Both the position numbers and the translations under genes were made by a program. DNA of 51,037 bases from Planococcus ruber (GTDB lineage: Bacteria > Bacillota > Bacilli > Bacillales_A > Planococcaceae), in assembly GCF_022819085.1 (NCBI RefSeq), contig NZ_JALHAG010000003.1:1-51037 (forward strand). Direction: 5' to 3'. Each line of letters starts with the position of its first letter. The first letter of the stretch is position 1. Below, one piece after another: positions 8,006 to 19,248 of the stretch. A model generated the notes under the pieces. It did not search any database, was not told where the DNA came from, and saw nothing but the letters and a program-made list of their open reading frames with translations.

Positions 8006-8818
8006 GTGTATAACGTAATAGGTGTCCGCTTTAAAAAAGCGGGTAAAATATATTATTTTGACCCAGGGGAATTTGTGATCCAAAAAGACGATTACGTCAT
8101 CGTGGAAACTGCACGGGGCGTTGAATACGGCAAAGTCGTGGTGCCGACCAAAATGGTTGAAGAACACGATGTCGTCTTGCCGCTGAAGCAAGTGGTGCGT
8201 GTAGCAAGCGACCGCGACCGAAAGCAGGTAGAAGAGAACCGCCTGGAAGCGAGCCGTGCATTTGAGATGGGAACGGAAAAAATCGAAGAGCATCGCCTGG
8301 AAATGAAATTGGTCGATGTGGAATATACCTTTGACCGCAATAAAGTCATTTTCTATTTCACGGCTGAAGGCCGCGTCGATTTCCGCAACTTGGTAAAAGA
8401 TTTGGCTTCCATTTTCCGGACACGCATTGAATTGCGCCAAATCGGGGTACGGGATGAAGCGAAAATGCTTGGCGGCATCGGTCCATGCGGCCGCATGCTT
8501 TGCTGTTCCACATTCCTTGGCGATTTCGAACCGGTGTCGATCAAAATGGCGAAAGACCAAAATTTATCGTTGAATCCTTCGAAGATTTCGGGGTTGTGCG
8601 GCCGTTTGATGTGCTGCTTGAAATACGAAAACGACGAATACGAAACAGCGAAAAAAGAAATGCCGGATGTAGGCGCGCGTGTATCGACGCCGGACGGAGA
8701 CGGCCGCGTCGTCAGCATGAATATTTTAGAGCGCGTTTTGAAAATCCGTCTTTCTGAGCAGGAACAGACATTAGAGTATGCATTAAGTGAGATCATGGGC
8801 CAAGGAACGAGAGCGTGA
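8006..8818 (+). CDS. ricT: RicT (YaaT), PSP1-domain Y-complex subunit
   Basis: Subunit of the RicA-RicF-RicT complex that binds iron-sulfur clusters and stimulates RNase Y-dependent mRNA processing in B. subtilis (established there). 270 aa, typical length. Six cysteines sit in two clusters, CGRMLCC (C161, C166, C167) and CGRLMCC (C198, C203, C204), the likely cluster ligands. The start is GTG 8006 with AGGAGGGG at 7991-7998; it begins 4 nt after holB and is surely co-transcribed. B. subtilis links this complex to sporulation, competence and biofilm; its retention in an apparently asporogenous genome fits a general RNA-processing role. Confidence 0.95.
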   Translation: MYNVIGVRFKKAGKIYYFDPGEFVIQKDDYVIVETARGVEYGKVVVPTKMVEEHDVVLPLKQVVRVASDRDRKQVEENRLEASRAFEMGTEKIEEHRLEMKLVDVEYTFDRNKVIFYFTAEGRVDFRNLVKDLASIFRTRIELRQIGVRDEAKMLGGIGPCGRMLCCSTFLGDFEPVSIKMAKDQNLSLNPSKISGLCGRLMCCLKYENDEYETAKKEMPDVGARVSTPDGDGRVVSMNILERVLKIRLSEQEQTLEYALSEIMGQGTRA

Positions 8819-8828
8819 GGTGGTTTAA

Positions 8829-9188
8829 GTGAAAGAAAAGAACTTTTTAGACACGGTGATGGATTTTGAGCAGCAGCTCGAATCGATGCAAGAACAATTT
8901 CGCGAGTTGAAAGCAGTAGTGGCCCATACAATGGAAGAGCATCATGCCCTGCAGCTGGAGAATCATCATCTGCGCGCACGGCTGGATGAACTTCACAAAG
9001 CGGTGCCTGAAACAGCGGCAGTGGATCCGGTGAAATTGAAAAAAGCGGTCATGGATATCGGGGAAGGCTACGACAACTTAGCGCGCCTTTACCACGAAGG
9101 GTATCATGTCTGCAATGTTCATTTCGGCAGTTCCCGAAAAGGCGACGATTGCCTATTTTGTTTATCGTTCTTAAACAAACAAAATTAA
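8829..9188 (+). CDS. yabA: Replication initiation control protein YabA
   Basis: Negative regulator of replication initiation that binds DnaA and the DnaN clamp (established in B. subtilis). 119 aa. The N-terminal half (about 5-60) is a heptad-rich coiled coil, the tetramerisation part. The C-terminus has the zinc motif with C95, H98, C108 and C111 (CNVH...CLFC). GTG start at 8829 with GAGGTGG about 6 nt upstream, 10 nt after ricT. Placement behind holB ties it to the replisome group. A terminator follows. Confidence 0.95.
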   Translation: MKEKNFLDTVMDFEQQLESMQEQFRELKAVVAHTMEEHHALQLENHHLRARLDELHKAVPETAAVDPVKLKKAVMDIGEGYDNLARLYHEGYHVCNVHFGSSRKGDDCLFCLSFLNKQN

Positions 9189-9204
9189 CATGCCATTTTA
9201 ACCG

Positions 9205-9242
9205 AAAGGCTTCCGACACTTCGTGTGGCGGCAGCCTTTTGT
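9205..9242 (+). terminator. Intrinsic terminator after yabA
   Basis: AAAGGCT / AGCCTTT stem enclosing an inner ACACTTCGTGT hairpin, followed by TTTTGTTA. It ends the holB-ricT-yabA unit. Confidence 0.65.
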
Positions 9243-9299
9243 TATTAAATAAGAAAATAGAGAAACGAGATTTGCGTTTTCTTTAGAGGAGTGGAACAA

Positions 9300-10037
9300 A
9301 TGTTGATGGATGATGAACGGCTCGATTATTTATTGGCAGAAGATTTACGGATTATCCAGAGCCCTTCGGTGTTTTCGTTTTCGTTGGATGCGGTGCTCTT
9401 GGCGCGGTTTGCTTATGTGCCGTTAAAGCGCGGAAAAATCGTCGATTTGTGTACGGGAAATGGCGCGATTCCCTTGTTTTTAAGCGCCCGTACGGAATCG
9501 TCGATTGTCGGCGTGGAGCTGCAGGAGCGGCTTGTCCATATGGCACGCAGAAGCGTCGCGTATAATAAACTGACGGAACAGATCAAAATCATCGAAGGCG
9601 ACGTCAAAGAAATTCCTGCCCGCTTGGGAATCGAAAAATACGATGTGGTCACTTGCAATCCGCCTTATTTTCCAGCCCATGAAATGAGCGATAAAAACAT
9701 TAGTGAACATATGGCCATTGCCCGCCATGAACTTCATTTAACGTTGGATGAAGCCGTGAATGCGGCCAGCAAATTATTGAAGCAAGGCGGAAAAGCGGCG
9801 TTCGTCCATCGTTCGGGAAGGCTGATCGACATCATTTCTGCCATGCGGGCGAACCGGTTAGAGCCGAAACGCATTCGCCTCGTGTACCCGAAAGAAGGAA
9901 AAGAAGCGAATACGCTATTGATCGAAGGCATCAAAGACGGCAAACCCGATTTGAAAATCCTGCCGCCGCTGATTGTCTACAACTCCGAAGGCGAATATAC
10001 AGAAGAAGTGAGAGCGCTGCTTTATGGAGACAACTGA
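9300..10037 (+). CDS. yabB: tRNA1(Val) adenine-N6 methyltransferase-like protein (YabB)
   Basis: Class I SAM-dependent methyltransferase, 245 aa. The SAM-binding motif [12 protein letters not shown] is at about 48-59 and the N6-adenine catalytic motif NPPYF at about 120-124. The family (TrmN6-like) methylates A37 of tRNA-Val in enterobacteria; the substrate in Bacillales is not fixed. The frame opens at GTG 9291, but GAGGAG at 9286-9291 overlaps that codon and suits ATG 9300. The 3' end overlaps yazA by 14 nt, so yabB-yazA-rsmI is one translationally linked operon. Confidence 0.93.
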   Translation: MLMDDERLDYLLAEDLRIIQSPSVFSFSLDAVLLARFAYVPLKRGKIVDLCTGNGAIPLFLSARTESSIVGVELQERLVHMARRSVAYNKLTEQIKIIEGDVKEIPARLGIEKYDVVTCNPPYFPAHEMSDKNISEHMAIARHELHLTLDEAVNAASKLLKQGGKAAFVHRSGRLIDIISAMRANRLEPKRIRLVYPKEGKEANTLLIEGIKDGKPDLKILPPLIVYNSEGEYTEEVRALLYGDN

Positions 10038-10293
10038 TCATTACTTCTATGTGTTGGAATGTGCAGACGGTTCCTATTACGCCGGCTACACGAACGATTT
10101 GGAAAAGCGTTTGTCAGCCCATAATGCGGGAAAAGGCGCAAAGTACACCCGGGCAAAAGGGCCGGTGAAAATGATTCACCATGAACGGTTTGACACAAAA
10201 CCGGCGGCCATGAAAGCGGAATATGCGTTTAAGCAATTGGCGAAGCCGAAGAAAATCCGGTATATTGCCGAAAAGAAAGGGGAGGGCCAATGA
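10024..10293 (+). CDS. yazA: GIY-YIG nuclease-superfamily protein (YazA)
   Basis: Small single-domain GIY-YIG protein, 89 aa, of the UPF0213/SLX1-like group. It begins with [18 protein letters not shown], which gives the two halves of the motif (YVL and YAG), and has the downstream basic RL..HN and conserved Glu and Lys/Arg residues. Function is unproven; DNA-structure-specific endonuclease activity is the usual guess. It overlaps yabB by 14 nt and rsmI by 4 nt (ATGA), the conserved order in Bacillales. Confidence 0.92.
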   Translation: METTDHYFYVLECADGSYYAGYTNDLEKRLSAHNAGKGAKYTRAKGPVKMIHHERFDTKPAAMKAEYAFKQLAKPKKIRYIAEKKGEGQ

Positions 10294-11159
10294 AATCCCA
10301 AAAAAGTTTTTTGGAAAACAAAGCCACGCTTTATCTCGTTGCCACGCCCATCGGCAATTTGGAAGACATGACAGTGCGGGCGATCCGTATTTTAAAAGAA
10401 GTGGACATCATTGCGGCAGAAGATACGCGCAACACGAAACAGCTGTGCAATTATTTTGACATCCAGACGAAGCTTGTCAGCTACCATGAACATAACCAGG
10501 AGAGCGGAGGCTTTAAAATTTTGTCGTATTTGCAGGAAGGCAAATCGGTTGCGCTAGTCAGCGATGCCGGCATGCCTTGCATTTCTGATCCAGGGGAAGA
10601 CGTCGTTCGCCGAGCAGTGGCAGAAGACTTTCCGGTCGTGCCGGTACCGGGAGCCAATGCCGCGCTCAGTGCGTTGATTGCTTCCGGCATTTCGCCGCAG
10701 CCATTTCTTTTTTATGGTTTCCTATCCCGCAATAAAAAAGAGCGGCAGATTGAACTTGAAGTGCTCAGCCAAAAACAAGAGACGCTCATTTTTTATGAAG
10801 CGCCGCATCGTTTGAAGGAAAGCTTAAAATCGGTGCAAAAAGCTTTTGGGGAGGACCGGAAGATCGTCATGGCACGCGAAGTGACCAAAAAGTTTGAAGA
10901 GTTTCTGCGCGGTACGGTAGGGGAAGCTGCCCTATGGGCGGAAGAGAATACAATCCGCGGCGAGTTTTGCATTATAATAGAAGGAACCGATTCGCCGGAC
11001 GTAGAAATTCAAGAACAATGGTGGGAATCCCTGTCGATTTCCGCGCATGTCGAAGAATTGATGAAGAAGAAAGAACTTTCGTCAAAAGAAGCCATTAAAG
11101 AAGTCGCGGTCGAGCGAAAAATGTCGAAACGCGATGTGTACCAAGCGTATCATGTCTGA
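10290..11159 (+). CDS. rsmI: 16S rRNA (cytidine-1402-2'-O)-methyltransferase RsmI
   Basis: SAM-dependent tetrapyrrole-methylase-fold enzyme that adds the 2'-O-methyl to C1402 in the ribosomal P site. 289 aa, full length. Motifs are LVATPIGNLEDMT (about 17-29), AAEDTRNT (about 49-56), SDAGMPCISDPG (about 90-101) and PGANAA. ATG 10290 follows AAGGGGAGGG and overlaps the yazA stop. The operon ends at the bidirectional terminator shared with abrB. Confidence 0.96.
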   Translation: MKSQKSFLENKATLYLVATPIGNLEDMTVRAIRILKEVDIIAAEDTRNTKQLCNYFDIQTKLVSYHEHNQESGGFKILSYLQEGKSVALVSDAGMPCISDPGEDVVRRAVAEDFPVVPVPGANAALSALIASGISPQPFLFYGFLSRNKKERQIELEVLSQKQETLIFYEAPHRLKESLKSVQKAFGEDRKIVMAREVTKKFEEFLRGTVGEAALWAEENTIRGEFCIIIEGTDSPDVEIQEQWWESLSISAHVEELMKKKELSSKEAIKEVAVERKMSKRDVYQAYHV

Positions 11160-11180
11160 TAAAAACAGCGCCAAAAGCAA

Positions 11181-11215
11181 AAAACCGAAACGCCAGATGC
11201 GTTTCGGTTTTTTCT
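11181..11215. terminator. Bidirectional terminator between rsmI and abrB
   Basis: A 13-bp perfect stem, 11181-11193 pairing with 11199-11211 (AAAACCGAAACGC and complement), with a 5-nt loop, and T-rich tails on both strands. It serves the converging rsmI (plus) and abrB (minus) transcripts. Confidence 0.9.
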
Positions 11216-11222
11216 AAATGAT

Positions 11223-11501
11223 TTATTTTTTGAGGTTGCTCTGAATCTCATTTACGAGCATTTCAGCGCCTTCTTTGCTCAAAATCAGCTTACCGCCAAC
11301 AAGTTGCATGTTTTCATCGGAAACTTCTCCGGTAACAGCGCAAGTCATATTTGGTAAGTATTTTTTCAAGATAATTTTGTCGTCGTCTACGTAAATTTCC
11401 AAAGCGTCTTTCTCAGCAATTCCTAGTGTGCGGCGCAATTCAATTGGAATAACAACGCGGCCTAATTCATCAACTTTACGTACAATTCCTGTCGATTTCA
11501 T
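11223..11501 (-). CDS. abrB: Transition-state regulator AbrB
   Basis: Swapped-hairpin (SpoVT-AbrB) DNA-binding global regulator that represses post-exponential genes. 92 aa from ATG 11501, nearly identical in the DNA-binding half (MKSTGIVRKVDELGRVVIP onward) to what I remember for B. subtilis, with a shorter, more divergent C-terminal half. The chosen start has GGGGAG about 9 nt upstream. The frame stays open for 17 more codons to an ATG at 11552 with AGGAAGTGG ahead, so a longer form is possible. It lies between two terminators/promoters as a single-gene unit, divergent from metG. Confidence 0.95.
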   Translation of the reverse strand: MKSTGIVRKVDELGRVVIPIELRRTLGIAEKDALEIYVDDDKIILKKYLPNMTCAVTGEVSDENMQLVGGKLILSKEGAEMLVNEIQSNLKK

Positions 11502-11571
11502 AATAATAGTCTCCCCTCGATTTTGTCGGATGTTTTCGTCAAAATTCGACATTTACCACTTCCTGTCATAA

Positions 11572-11600
11572 ATCATACCAACTACTGGCAATTTGGTCAA
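11572..11600 (-). promoter_or_regulatory. Sigma-A promoter of abrB
   Basis: On the minus strand: TTGACC (11600-11595), 17-bp spacer, TATGAT (11577-11572). Two near-consensus hexamers with ideal spacing give a leader of about 60 nt. Confidence 0.75.
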
Positions 11601-11771
11601 TAAAAAACTATCGAAATCATAATAAATTTCATTAATTCGTGACGTGAATTTGATATATTTTTTCATTTTTTTATTCTATTTTTAAAATTTCTTTTTTAGA
11701 GGTCAAATTTGCCTTTTTTTATGGAATAATTTGTATTTATTTTGTCGAAAAAGGGTGGAGGAATTGAAAGA
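11601..11771. other. AT-rich divergent spacer abrB/metG
   Basis: Very AT-rich stretch between the divergent abrB and metG promoters, with T-runs on the plus strand. Such sequence is typical of AbrB-type bound regions, but I see no defined operator. No gene, and no T-box element ahead of metG. Confidence 0.4.
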
Positions 11772-13801
<2,030 letters not shown>

Positions 13802-13834
13802 ACTGAAAGCATGTTTGAAGAACAAAAAAATAAT

Positions 13835-13871
13835 AAAATGGTCTGTTTATTGATGCAGACCATTTTTTATT
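13835..13871 (+). terminator. Intrinsic terminator after metG
   Basis: AAAATGGTCTG (13835-13845) pairs with CAGACCATTTT (13856-13866), 10-nt loop, then a T-rich tail. Confidence 0.88.
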
Positions 13872-14013
13872 TTGGCTAAAATTGGTCCATATTTATCAGG
13901 TAAAGCTCATTTTGATATCGAAAAAACATGTTTTGTTATACAAATGTAATATTGGTGTGAAGAAAGAAACAGGATAAACCATTAAAATAAGGATTAATGT
14001 GAGGAGAATGAAT

Positions 14014-14781
14014 ATGTTTATTGATACCCACGTACATTTAAACGCAGATCAATACGATGAGGACTTGCAAGAGGTCATTAACCGTGCATTAGAAAACAAT
14101 GTTACAAAAATGATTGTCATCGGCTTTGATCGCCCGACAATTGAACGGGCCATGGAGTTAACGGAAACATACGAGTTTATATACGCGGTAGTAGGCTGGC
14201 ATCCGGTCGACGCGATCGATTGCACGCCTGAGGATTTACAGTGGATTGAAGAATTGGCAGCCCACCCGAAAGTGGTCGGCATCGGCGAAACCGGTTTGGA
14301 TTACCATTGGGACAAATCGCCAAAAGATGTGCAACAGGATATTTTCCGGAAGCAGATTCAATTGGCTAAGAAAGTGAAGCTTCCAATTATTATCCACAAC
14401 CGGGAAGCGACAGAAGATGTTTTGCGCATCTTGAAAGAAGAGAAGGCAGAAGAAATTGGCGGCGTGATGCATTGCTTCAGCGGCAGCGTCGAAACGGCCC
14501 GTGAAAGCATTGAGATGAATTTTATGATTTCGTTAGGAGGTCCTGTAACTTTCAAAAATGCCAAAAAGCCGAAAGAAGTGGCTGAATTGATTCCGATCGA
14601 ACATTTGATGATTGAAACGGATGCCCCTTACCTTGCGCCGCATCCTTACCGCGGCAAGCGAAACGAACCTTCTTATGTGCCGCTTGTGGCCGAAGAAATT
14701 GCCCGTTTAAAAGGGCTGACGGTAGAAGAAGTAGCTGAAAAAACAACCAAGAATGCAGAGCATTTCTTTAATTTGAAATAA
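14014..14781 (+). CDS. yabD: TatD-family metal-dependent hydrolase (YabD)
   Basis: TIM-barrel amidohydrolase-superfamily protein, 255 aa. The metal-binding HVH is at 6-8, and downstream ligands lie in GETGLDYHW, IIHNREA, MHCFSG and ETDAPYLAP. Family members act as 3'-5' DNA/RNA exonucleases or D-aminoacyl-tRNA deacylases; the activity of this one is not determined by sequence. The frame opens at GTG 13999, but GAGGAG at 14001-14006 is ideally spaced for ATG 14014. It stands between metG and yabE as in B. subtilis. Confidence 0.93.
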   Translation: MFIDTHVHLNADQYDEDLQEVINRALENNVTKMIVIGFDRPTIERAMELTETYEFIYAVVGWHPVDAIDCTPEDLQWIEELAAHPKVVGIGETGLDYHWDKSPKDVQQDIFRKQIQLAKKVKLPIIIHNREATEDVLRILKEEKAEEIGGVMHCFSGSVETARESIEMNFMISLGGPVTFKNAKKPKEVAELIPIEHLMIETDAPYLAPHPYRGKRNEPSYVPLVAEEIARLKGLTVEEVAEKTTKNAEHFFNLK

Positions 14782-14868
14782 GAAGCCCGAATACTCAGCA
14801 GGATGATTTTTTTCTTGCTGAGCCCTTATTTGGGAAAAATGTAGCGATCGTCCCTAAAAGCCTTTATG

Positions 14869-14897
14869 TTGACACGTTGAATTCGAGACTATATAAT
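14869..14897 (+). promoter_or_regulatory. Perfect-consensus sigma-A promoter of yabE
   Basis: TTGACA (14869-14874), 17-bp spacer, TATAAT (14892-14897). Both hexamers match consensus exactly, 29 nt before the start codon. Confidence 0.85.
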
Positions 14898-14925
14898 CAC
14901 TCAAGTGAATGAGGAGGAGTTATTT

Positions 14926-16197
14926 TTGACAGAAAAAGCAAATAATAGTAAGTCCGTAAATGCGTTTAAAGGAAAATCTTTAGTTGTGGCGATCGCTACT
15001 GTGTTACTTTTTGCTGCTGTTTTGACGTTTGCTATTTATGAAGGAACGAAAAACACGGTAACCATGACAGCGAATGGAAAAACGACAGAAGTGAAGACGC
15101 ATGCGGACTCCGTAGGGGCATTTCTTGAAGAACAAGAAATCCAAGTCAGTGAACATGATTATTTAAGCCAACCCAAAGATGCAGCCATCGAAGAGGATGT
15201 AGCCATCGAGTGGGAACAGGCAAAAGAATATAAAGTCGAAGTAGACGGCAACAAGCAAACTGCTTGGACAACCGATAACACAGTGGAAGCGATTTTAGCA
15301 AAAGCGGACATTGAAGTAACGGAGCACGATAAAGTATCACCTGCATTAGAAGAAGAAGTAGATGCGGATACAGCGATTTCTGTAGAAAAAGCATACGAGG
15401 TGACAATCCTTGATGGTTTGGAAGAGAAAAAAGTATGGTCCACTTCGACTACGGTCGCTGACTTTTTAAAACAGCACAAGATTTCTTTAGGCGAACTTGA
15501 CCGGGTTGAAAATGGAATGGACGAAATGGTCGTTCCAAATTCGAAAGTAAAAGTAGTTCGCGTCGAAAAGGTCACCGATGTAGTTGAGGATTCTGTAAAA
15601 TTCGCTGAAGAAACGAAGAAAGACGATTCGCTTCTAAAAGGGAAAAAGAAACTTGTTCAAAAAGGTGAAAACGGCGTCGTTGCGAAAACGTACGAAGTTG
15701 TAAAAGAAAACGGCAAAGAAGTAAAACGCGTGTTGAAAAAAGAAAAAACGGTAAAAGAACCGAAGAAACATGTAGTTGCTGTTGGAACAAAAGTGATGGT
15801 AGCAAGCGTTTCACGTGGAGCGAAAGCAAAAGCTCCGGCTCCTAAACCGGCTACTAAGCAAGCAGTGGTCAAAACGGCTGCATCAAATAATGCAGCGCCA
15901 TCAGGCGGCAAAGAGTTTTATGTATCTGCCACTGCCTATACGGCCAGCTGTGCAGGATGCTCCGGCATTACGGCTACCGGCATCAATTTAAAAGCCAATC
16001 CCGGCTTAAAAGTGATTGCCGTGGATCCGAGTGTGATTCCGTTAGGTTCAAAAGTTTGGGTTGAAGGCTACGGCTATGCGGTTGCCGGCGACACAGGCGG
16101 TGCCATCAAAGGAAATAAAATCGACCTATTCGTTCCAAGCCAGTCCGATGCATTGGCTTTTGGACGCAAGCAAGTAAAAGTTAAGGTCCTGAATTAG
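14926..16197 (+). CDS. yabE: YabE-type cell-wall protein with DUF348, G5 and 3D domains
   Basis: Membrane-anchored secreted protein, 423 aa, related to resuscitation-promoting factors and probably a peptidoglycan-acting enzyme. One hydrophobic segment (about 18-39) is followed by three DUF348 repeats (about 45-210; ITV-like TTEVKTHADSVGAFL units), a charged G5-like region (about 210-290), an Ala/Pro/Lys linker, and a C-terminal 3D (Asp-Asp-Asp) domain beginning at ATAYTASC with AVDPSVIPLGSKV and GDTGGAIKG. The frame opens at GTG 14905, but GAGGAGGAGT at 14911-14920 precedes TTG 14926, which I take as start. A perfect promoter feeding a weak TTG start is notable. Confidence 0.92.
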   Translation: MTEKANNSKSVNAFKGKSLVVAIATVLLFAAVLTFAIYEGTKNTVTMTANGKTTEVKTHADSVGAFLEEQEIQVSEHDYLSQPKDAAIEEDVAIEWEQAKEYKVEVDGNKQTAWTTDNTVEAILAKADIEVTEHDKVSPALEEEVDADTAISVEKAYEVTILDGLEEKKVWSTSTTVADFLKQHKISLGELDRVENGMDEMVVPNSKVKVVRVEKVTDVVEDSVKFAEETKKDDSLLKGKKKLVQKGENGVVAKTYEVVKENGKEVKRVLKKEKTVKEPKKHVVAVGTKVMVASVSRGAKAKAPAPKPATKQAVVKTAASNNAAPSGGKEFYVSATAYTASCAGCSGITATGINLKANPGLKVIAVDPSVIPLGSKVWVEGYGYAVAGDTGGAIKGNKIDLFVPSQSDALAFGRKQVKVKVLN

Positions 16198-16215
16198 TAT
16201 AGAAGGATTTTCTTT

Positions 16216-16246
16216 AAAGGCTTTCCCTACCCGGGAAAGCCTTTTA
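16216..16246 (+). terminator. Intrinsic terminator after yabE
   Basis: AAAGGCTTTCCC (16216-16227) pairs with GGGAAAGCCTTT (16233-16244), a perfect 12-bp stem with a 5-nt loop and short T tail. Confidence 0.88.
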
Positions 16247-16272
16247 CATATCCAGGCGGCTGCGTGTAAAAT
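16243..16272 (+). promoter_or_regulatory. Candidate sigma-A promoter of rnmV-rsmA
   Basis: TTTACA (16243-16248), 18-bp spacer, TAAAAT (16267-16272). It overlaps the tail of the preceding terminator and leaves a leader of about 25 nt. Confidence 0.45.
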
Positions 16273-16303
16273 GGAACAAGATAGGCAGGAAAGAGGAAGA
16301 CGA

Positions 16304-17739
<1,436 letters not shown>

Positions 17740-17804
17740 TTTGATTGCTTGTTACAATATTGGCACATGAACCCTTTAAAAAAGATATTTCGAATAAAAA
17801 AATA

Positions 17805-17834
17805 TTGACAGTAACTATGCAACGCTGATAAAAT
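17805..17834 (+). promoter_or_regulatory. veg promoter, upstream copy
   Basis: TTGACA (17805-17810), 18-bp spacer, TAAAAT (17829-17834). Consensus -35; one of two tandem promoters ahead of veg. Confidence 0.65.
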
Positions 17835-17845
17835 ATTAAATTTGC

Positions 17846-17874
17846 TTGACAAAATAGTCGTATTTCGCTATAAT
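17846..17874 (+). promoter_or_regulatory. veg promoter, downstream perfect-consensus copy
   Basis: TTGACA (17846-17851), 17-bp spacer, TATAAT (17869-17874), in an AT-rich setting, 26 nt before the veg start. The B. subtilis veg promoter is known as one of the strongest sigma-A promoters, and this one matches consensus fully. Confidence 0.9.
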
Positions 17875-17899
17875 TTATTTATAGTGAGGTGTAGACAAG

Positions 17900-18163
17900 A
17901 TGCCCAAAACTTTGGCGGATATTAAAAAATCGTTAGATCTACATTTAGGGAAACGATTGATTTTGAAGGCAAACGGAGGACGCAAGAAAACGGTGGAACG
18001 TGCCGGAATCCTGCGGGAAACGTATCACTCCGTGTTCGTAATTGAGCTTGATCAAGATGAGCATGCATTTGAACGTGTGTCTTACAGCTACGCAGACATC
18101 CTGACAGAGGCAGTAGAAATTACTGTTTATGAAGGAACAGAAGAAGAACTTGTTGTTAGATAA
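17900..18163 (+). CDS. veg: Veg protein
   Basis: Small conserved Bacillales protein, 87 aa, of SH3-like beta fold. In B. subtilis Veg stimulates biofilm formation through the SinR pathway; whether that applies here is unknown. It contains the conserved [19 protein letters not shown] stretch and an acidic C-terminus. GTGAGGTG lies upstream of ATG 17900. It is a monocistronic unit driven by two strong promoters and closed by a terminator. The small acid-soluble spore protein gene sspF, next in B. subtilis, is absent. Confidence 0.95.
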   Translation: MPKTLADIKKSLDLHLGKRLILKANGGRKKTVERAGILRETYHSVFVIELDQDEHAFERVSYSYADILTEAVEITVYEGTEEELVVR

Positions 18164-18186
18164 TGAATTTATATTTATATTTTGTA

Positions 18187-18232
18187 AAATCCACACTTGT
18201 TGATTTCAACGAGATCGTGGATTTTTTTGTTT
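18187..18232 (+). terminator. Intrinsic terminator after veg
   Basis: AAATCCAC (18187-18194) pairs with GTGGATTT (18217-18224), with an inner CTTGTTG / CAACGAG stem, followed by TTTTTGTTTTT. Confidence 0.85.
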
Positions 18233-18328
18233 TTACAAGGAGAGCTGATTTCTGATTTTCTTAATTCTTCCTATTCGGGCCGCTTGTGTTAAAATAGTCT
18301 TCATCAGTATAGTAAAGGAGGCAGTGGA

Positions 18329-19192
18329 ATGCTCTACGTAAAGGCGCCTGCCAAAATCAATTTGACGTTGGATGTTTTACATAAAAGGCCGGACAATTAC
18401 CATGAAATCGAAATGATCATGACGACTGTCGATCTAGCTGACCGCATCGGCTTGAAGGCGACAGAAAGCGGAATCCATATTGAATCCGCTGACCGCTTTG
18501 TCCCGAACGATTCGCGCAACTTGGCCTACCAAGCCGCACAGCTGCTGAAAGAGAAGTTCCACATCAAGTCGGGTGTCATTATTTCATTGGATAAACAGAT
18601 TCCGGTAGCGGCCGGGCTTGCCGGAGGAAGCAGTGACGCAGCTGCCACCCTAAAAGGTTTAAATCAGTTATGGCAATTAAACTTGTCGTTGGACGAACTC
18701 GCAGAGCTTGGAGCGCAGATCGGTTCAGATGTATCGTTTTGCGTCTACGGCGGCACAGCGCTAGCTAAAGGGCGGGGAGAAATCATCCAGGAACTGCCGA
18801 CACCGCCGAATTGCTGGGTGATTCTTGCGAAGCCGACAATCGGCGTTTCGACTGCAGACGTTTACGGCGCTTTCGATGTTGCGAAAGCGGAGCATCCGAA
18901 TACCCAGGAGATGATCCGGGCGTTGGAAACCGGCGATTACCAGGCTATGTGCGACAATCTTGGCAATGCGCTGGAAAGTGTGACGTTGAATTTGTATCCG
19001 GAAGTGGCACAGATCAAAGAACAAATGAAGAAGTTTGGGGCAGATGCTGTTTTAATGAGCGGAAGCGGCCCGACTGTATTTGGCTTGGTCCACCAGGAAG
19101 CCCGGATTCCCCGTATTTATAATGGTTTAAGAGGATTTTGCGCAGAAGTCTATGCCGTCCGTTTGATCGGTGAACGGGATCCCCTTGCTTAA
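18329..19192 (+). CDS. ispE: 4-diphosphocytidyl-2-C-methyl-D-erythritol kinase IspE
   Basis: GHMP-family kinase of the MEP isoprenoid pathway; phosphorylates the 2-hydroxyl of CDP-methylerythritol. 287 aa. The N-terminal APAKINLTL, the glycine-rich ATP loop [17 protein letters not shown] (about 92-108) and the C-terminal [11 protein letters not shown] are all present. AAAGGAGG sits 8 nt before ATG 18329. It precedes purR, the usual order, but each appears to have its own control region. Confidence 0.97.
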   Translation: MLYVKAPAKINLTLDVLHKRPDNYHEIEMIMTTVDLADRIGLKATESGIHIESADRFVPNDSRNLAYQAAQLLKEKFHIKSGVIISLDKQIPVAAGLAGGSSDAAATLKGLNQLWQLNLSLDELAELGAQIGSDVSFCVYGGTALAKGRGEIIQELPTPPNCWVILAKPTIGVSTADVYGAFDVAKAEHPNTQEMIRALETGDYQAMCDNLGNALESVTLNLYPEVAQIKEQMKKFGADAVLMSGSGPTVFGLVHQEARIPRIYNGLRGFCAEVYAVRLIGERDPLA

Positions 19193-19234
19193 ATACGTAT
19201 ATTTATGGTAAATTTTCTATAAAACATTCGTGTT
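19191..19234 (+). promoter_or_regulatory. Candidate PurBox pair ahead of purR
   Basis: Two inverted copies of a PurBox-like 13-mer: AAATACGTATATT (19191-19203) and, reversed, AACATTCGTGTTT (19222-19234), 18 bp apart. Each matches about 9-10 of 13 positions of the PurR consensus AWWWCCGAACWWT. This would fit autoregulation of purR. The left copy overlaps the ispE stop codon. Confidence 0.4.
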
Positions 19235-19248
19235 TAGGAGAGGGTAGT

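Noticed and set aside
7898..8560. 220-codon open frame on the minus strand across holB and ricT
   Set aside because: Antisense shadow of two well-supported conserved genes; no ribosome-binding site or promoter, and the translation looks like no known family.
8353..8979. 208-codon minus-strand frame over ricT and yabA
   Set aside because: Shadow frame; it crosses two genes with strong family motifs on the other strand.
14794..14822. CTCAGCA/TGCTGAG hairpin after the tatD-family gene as a terminator
   Set aside because: The T run lies in the loop and not after the stem, so it is not a canonical intrinsic terminator; termination here is undecided.
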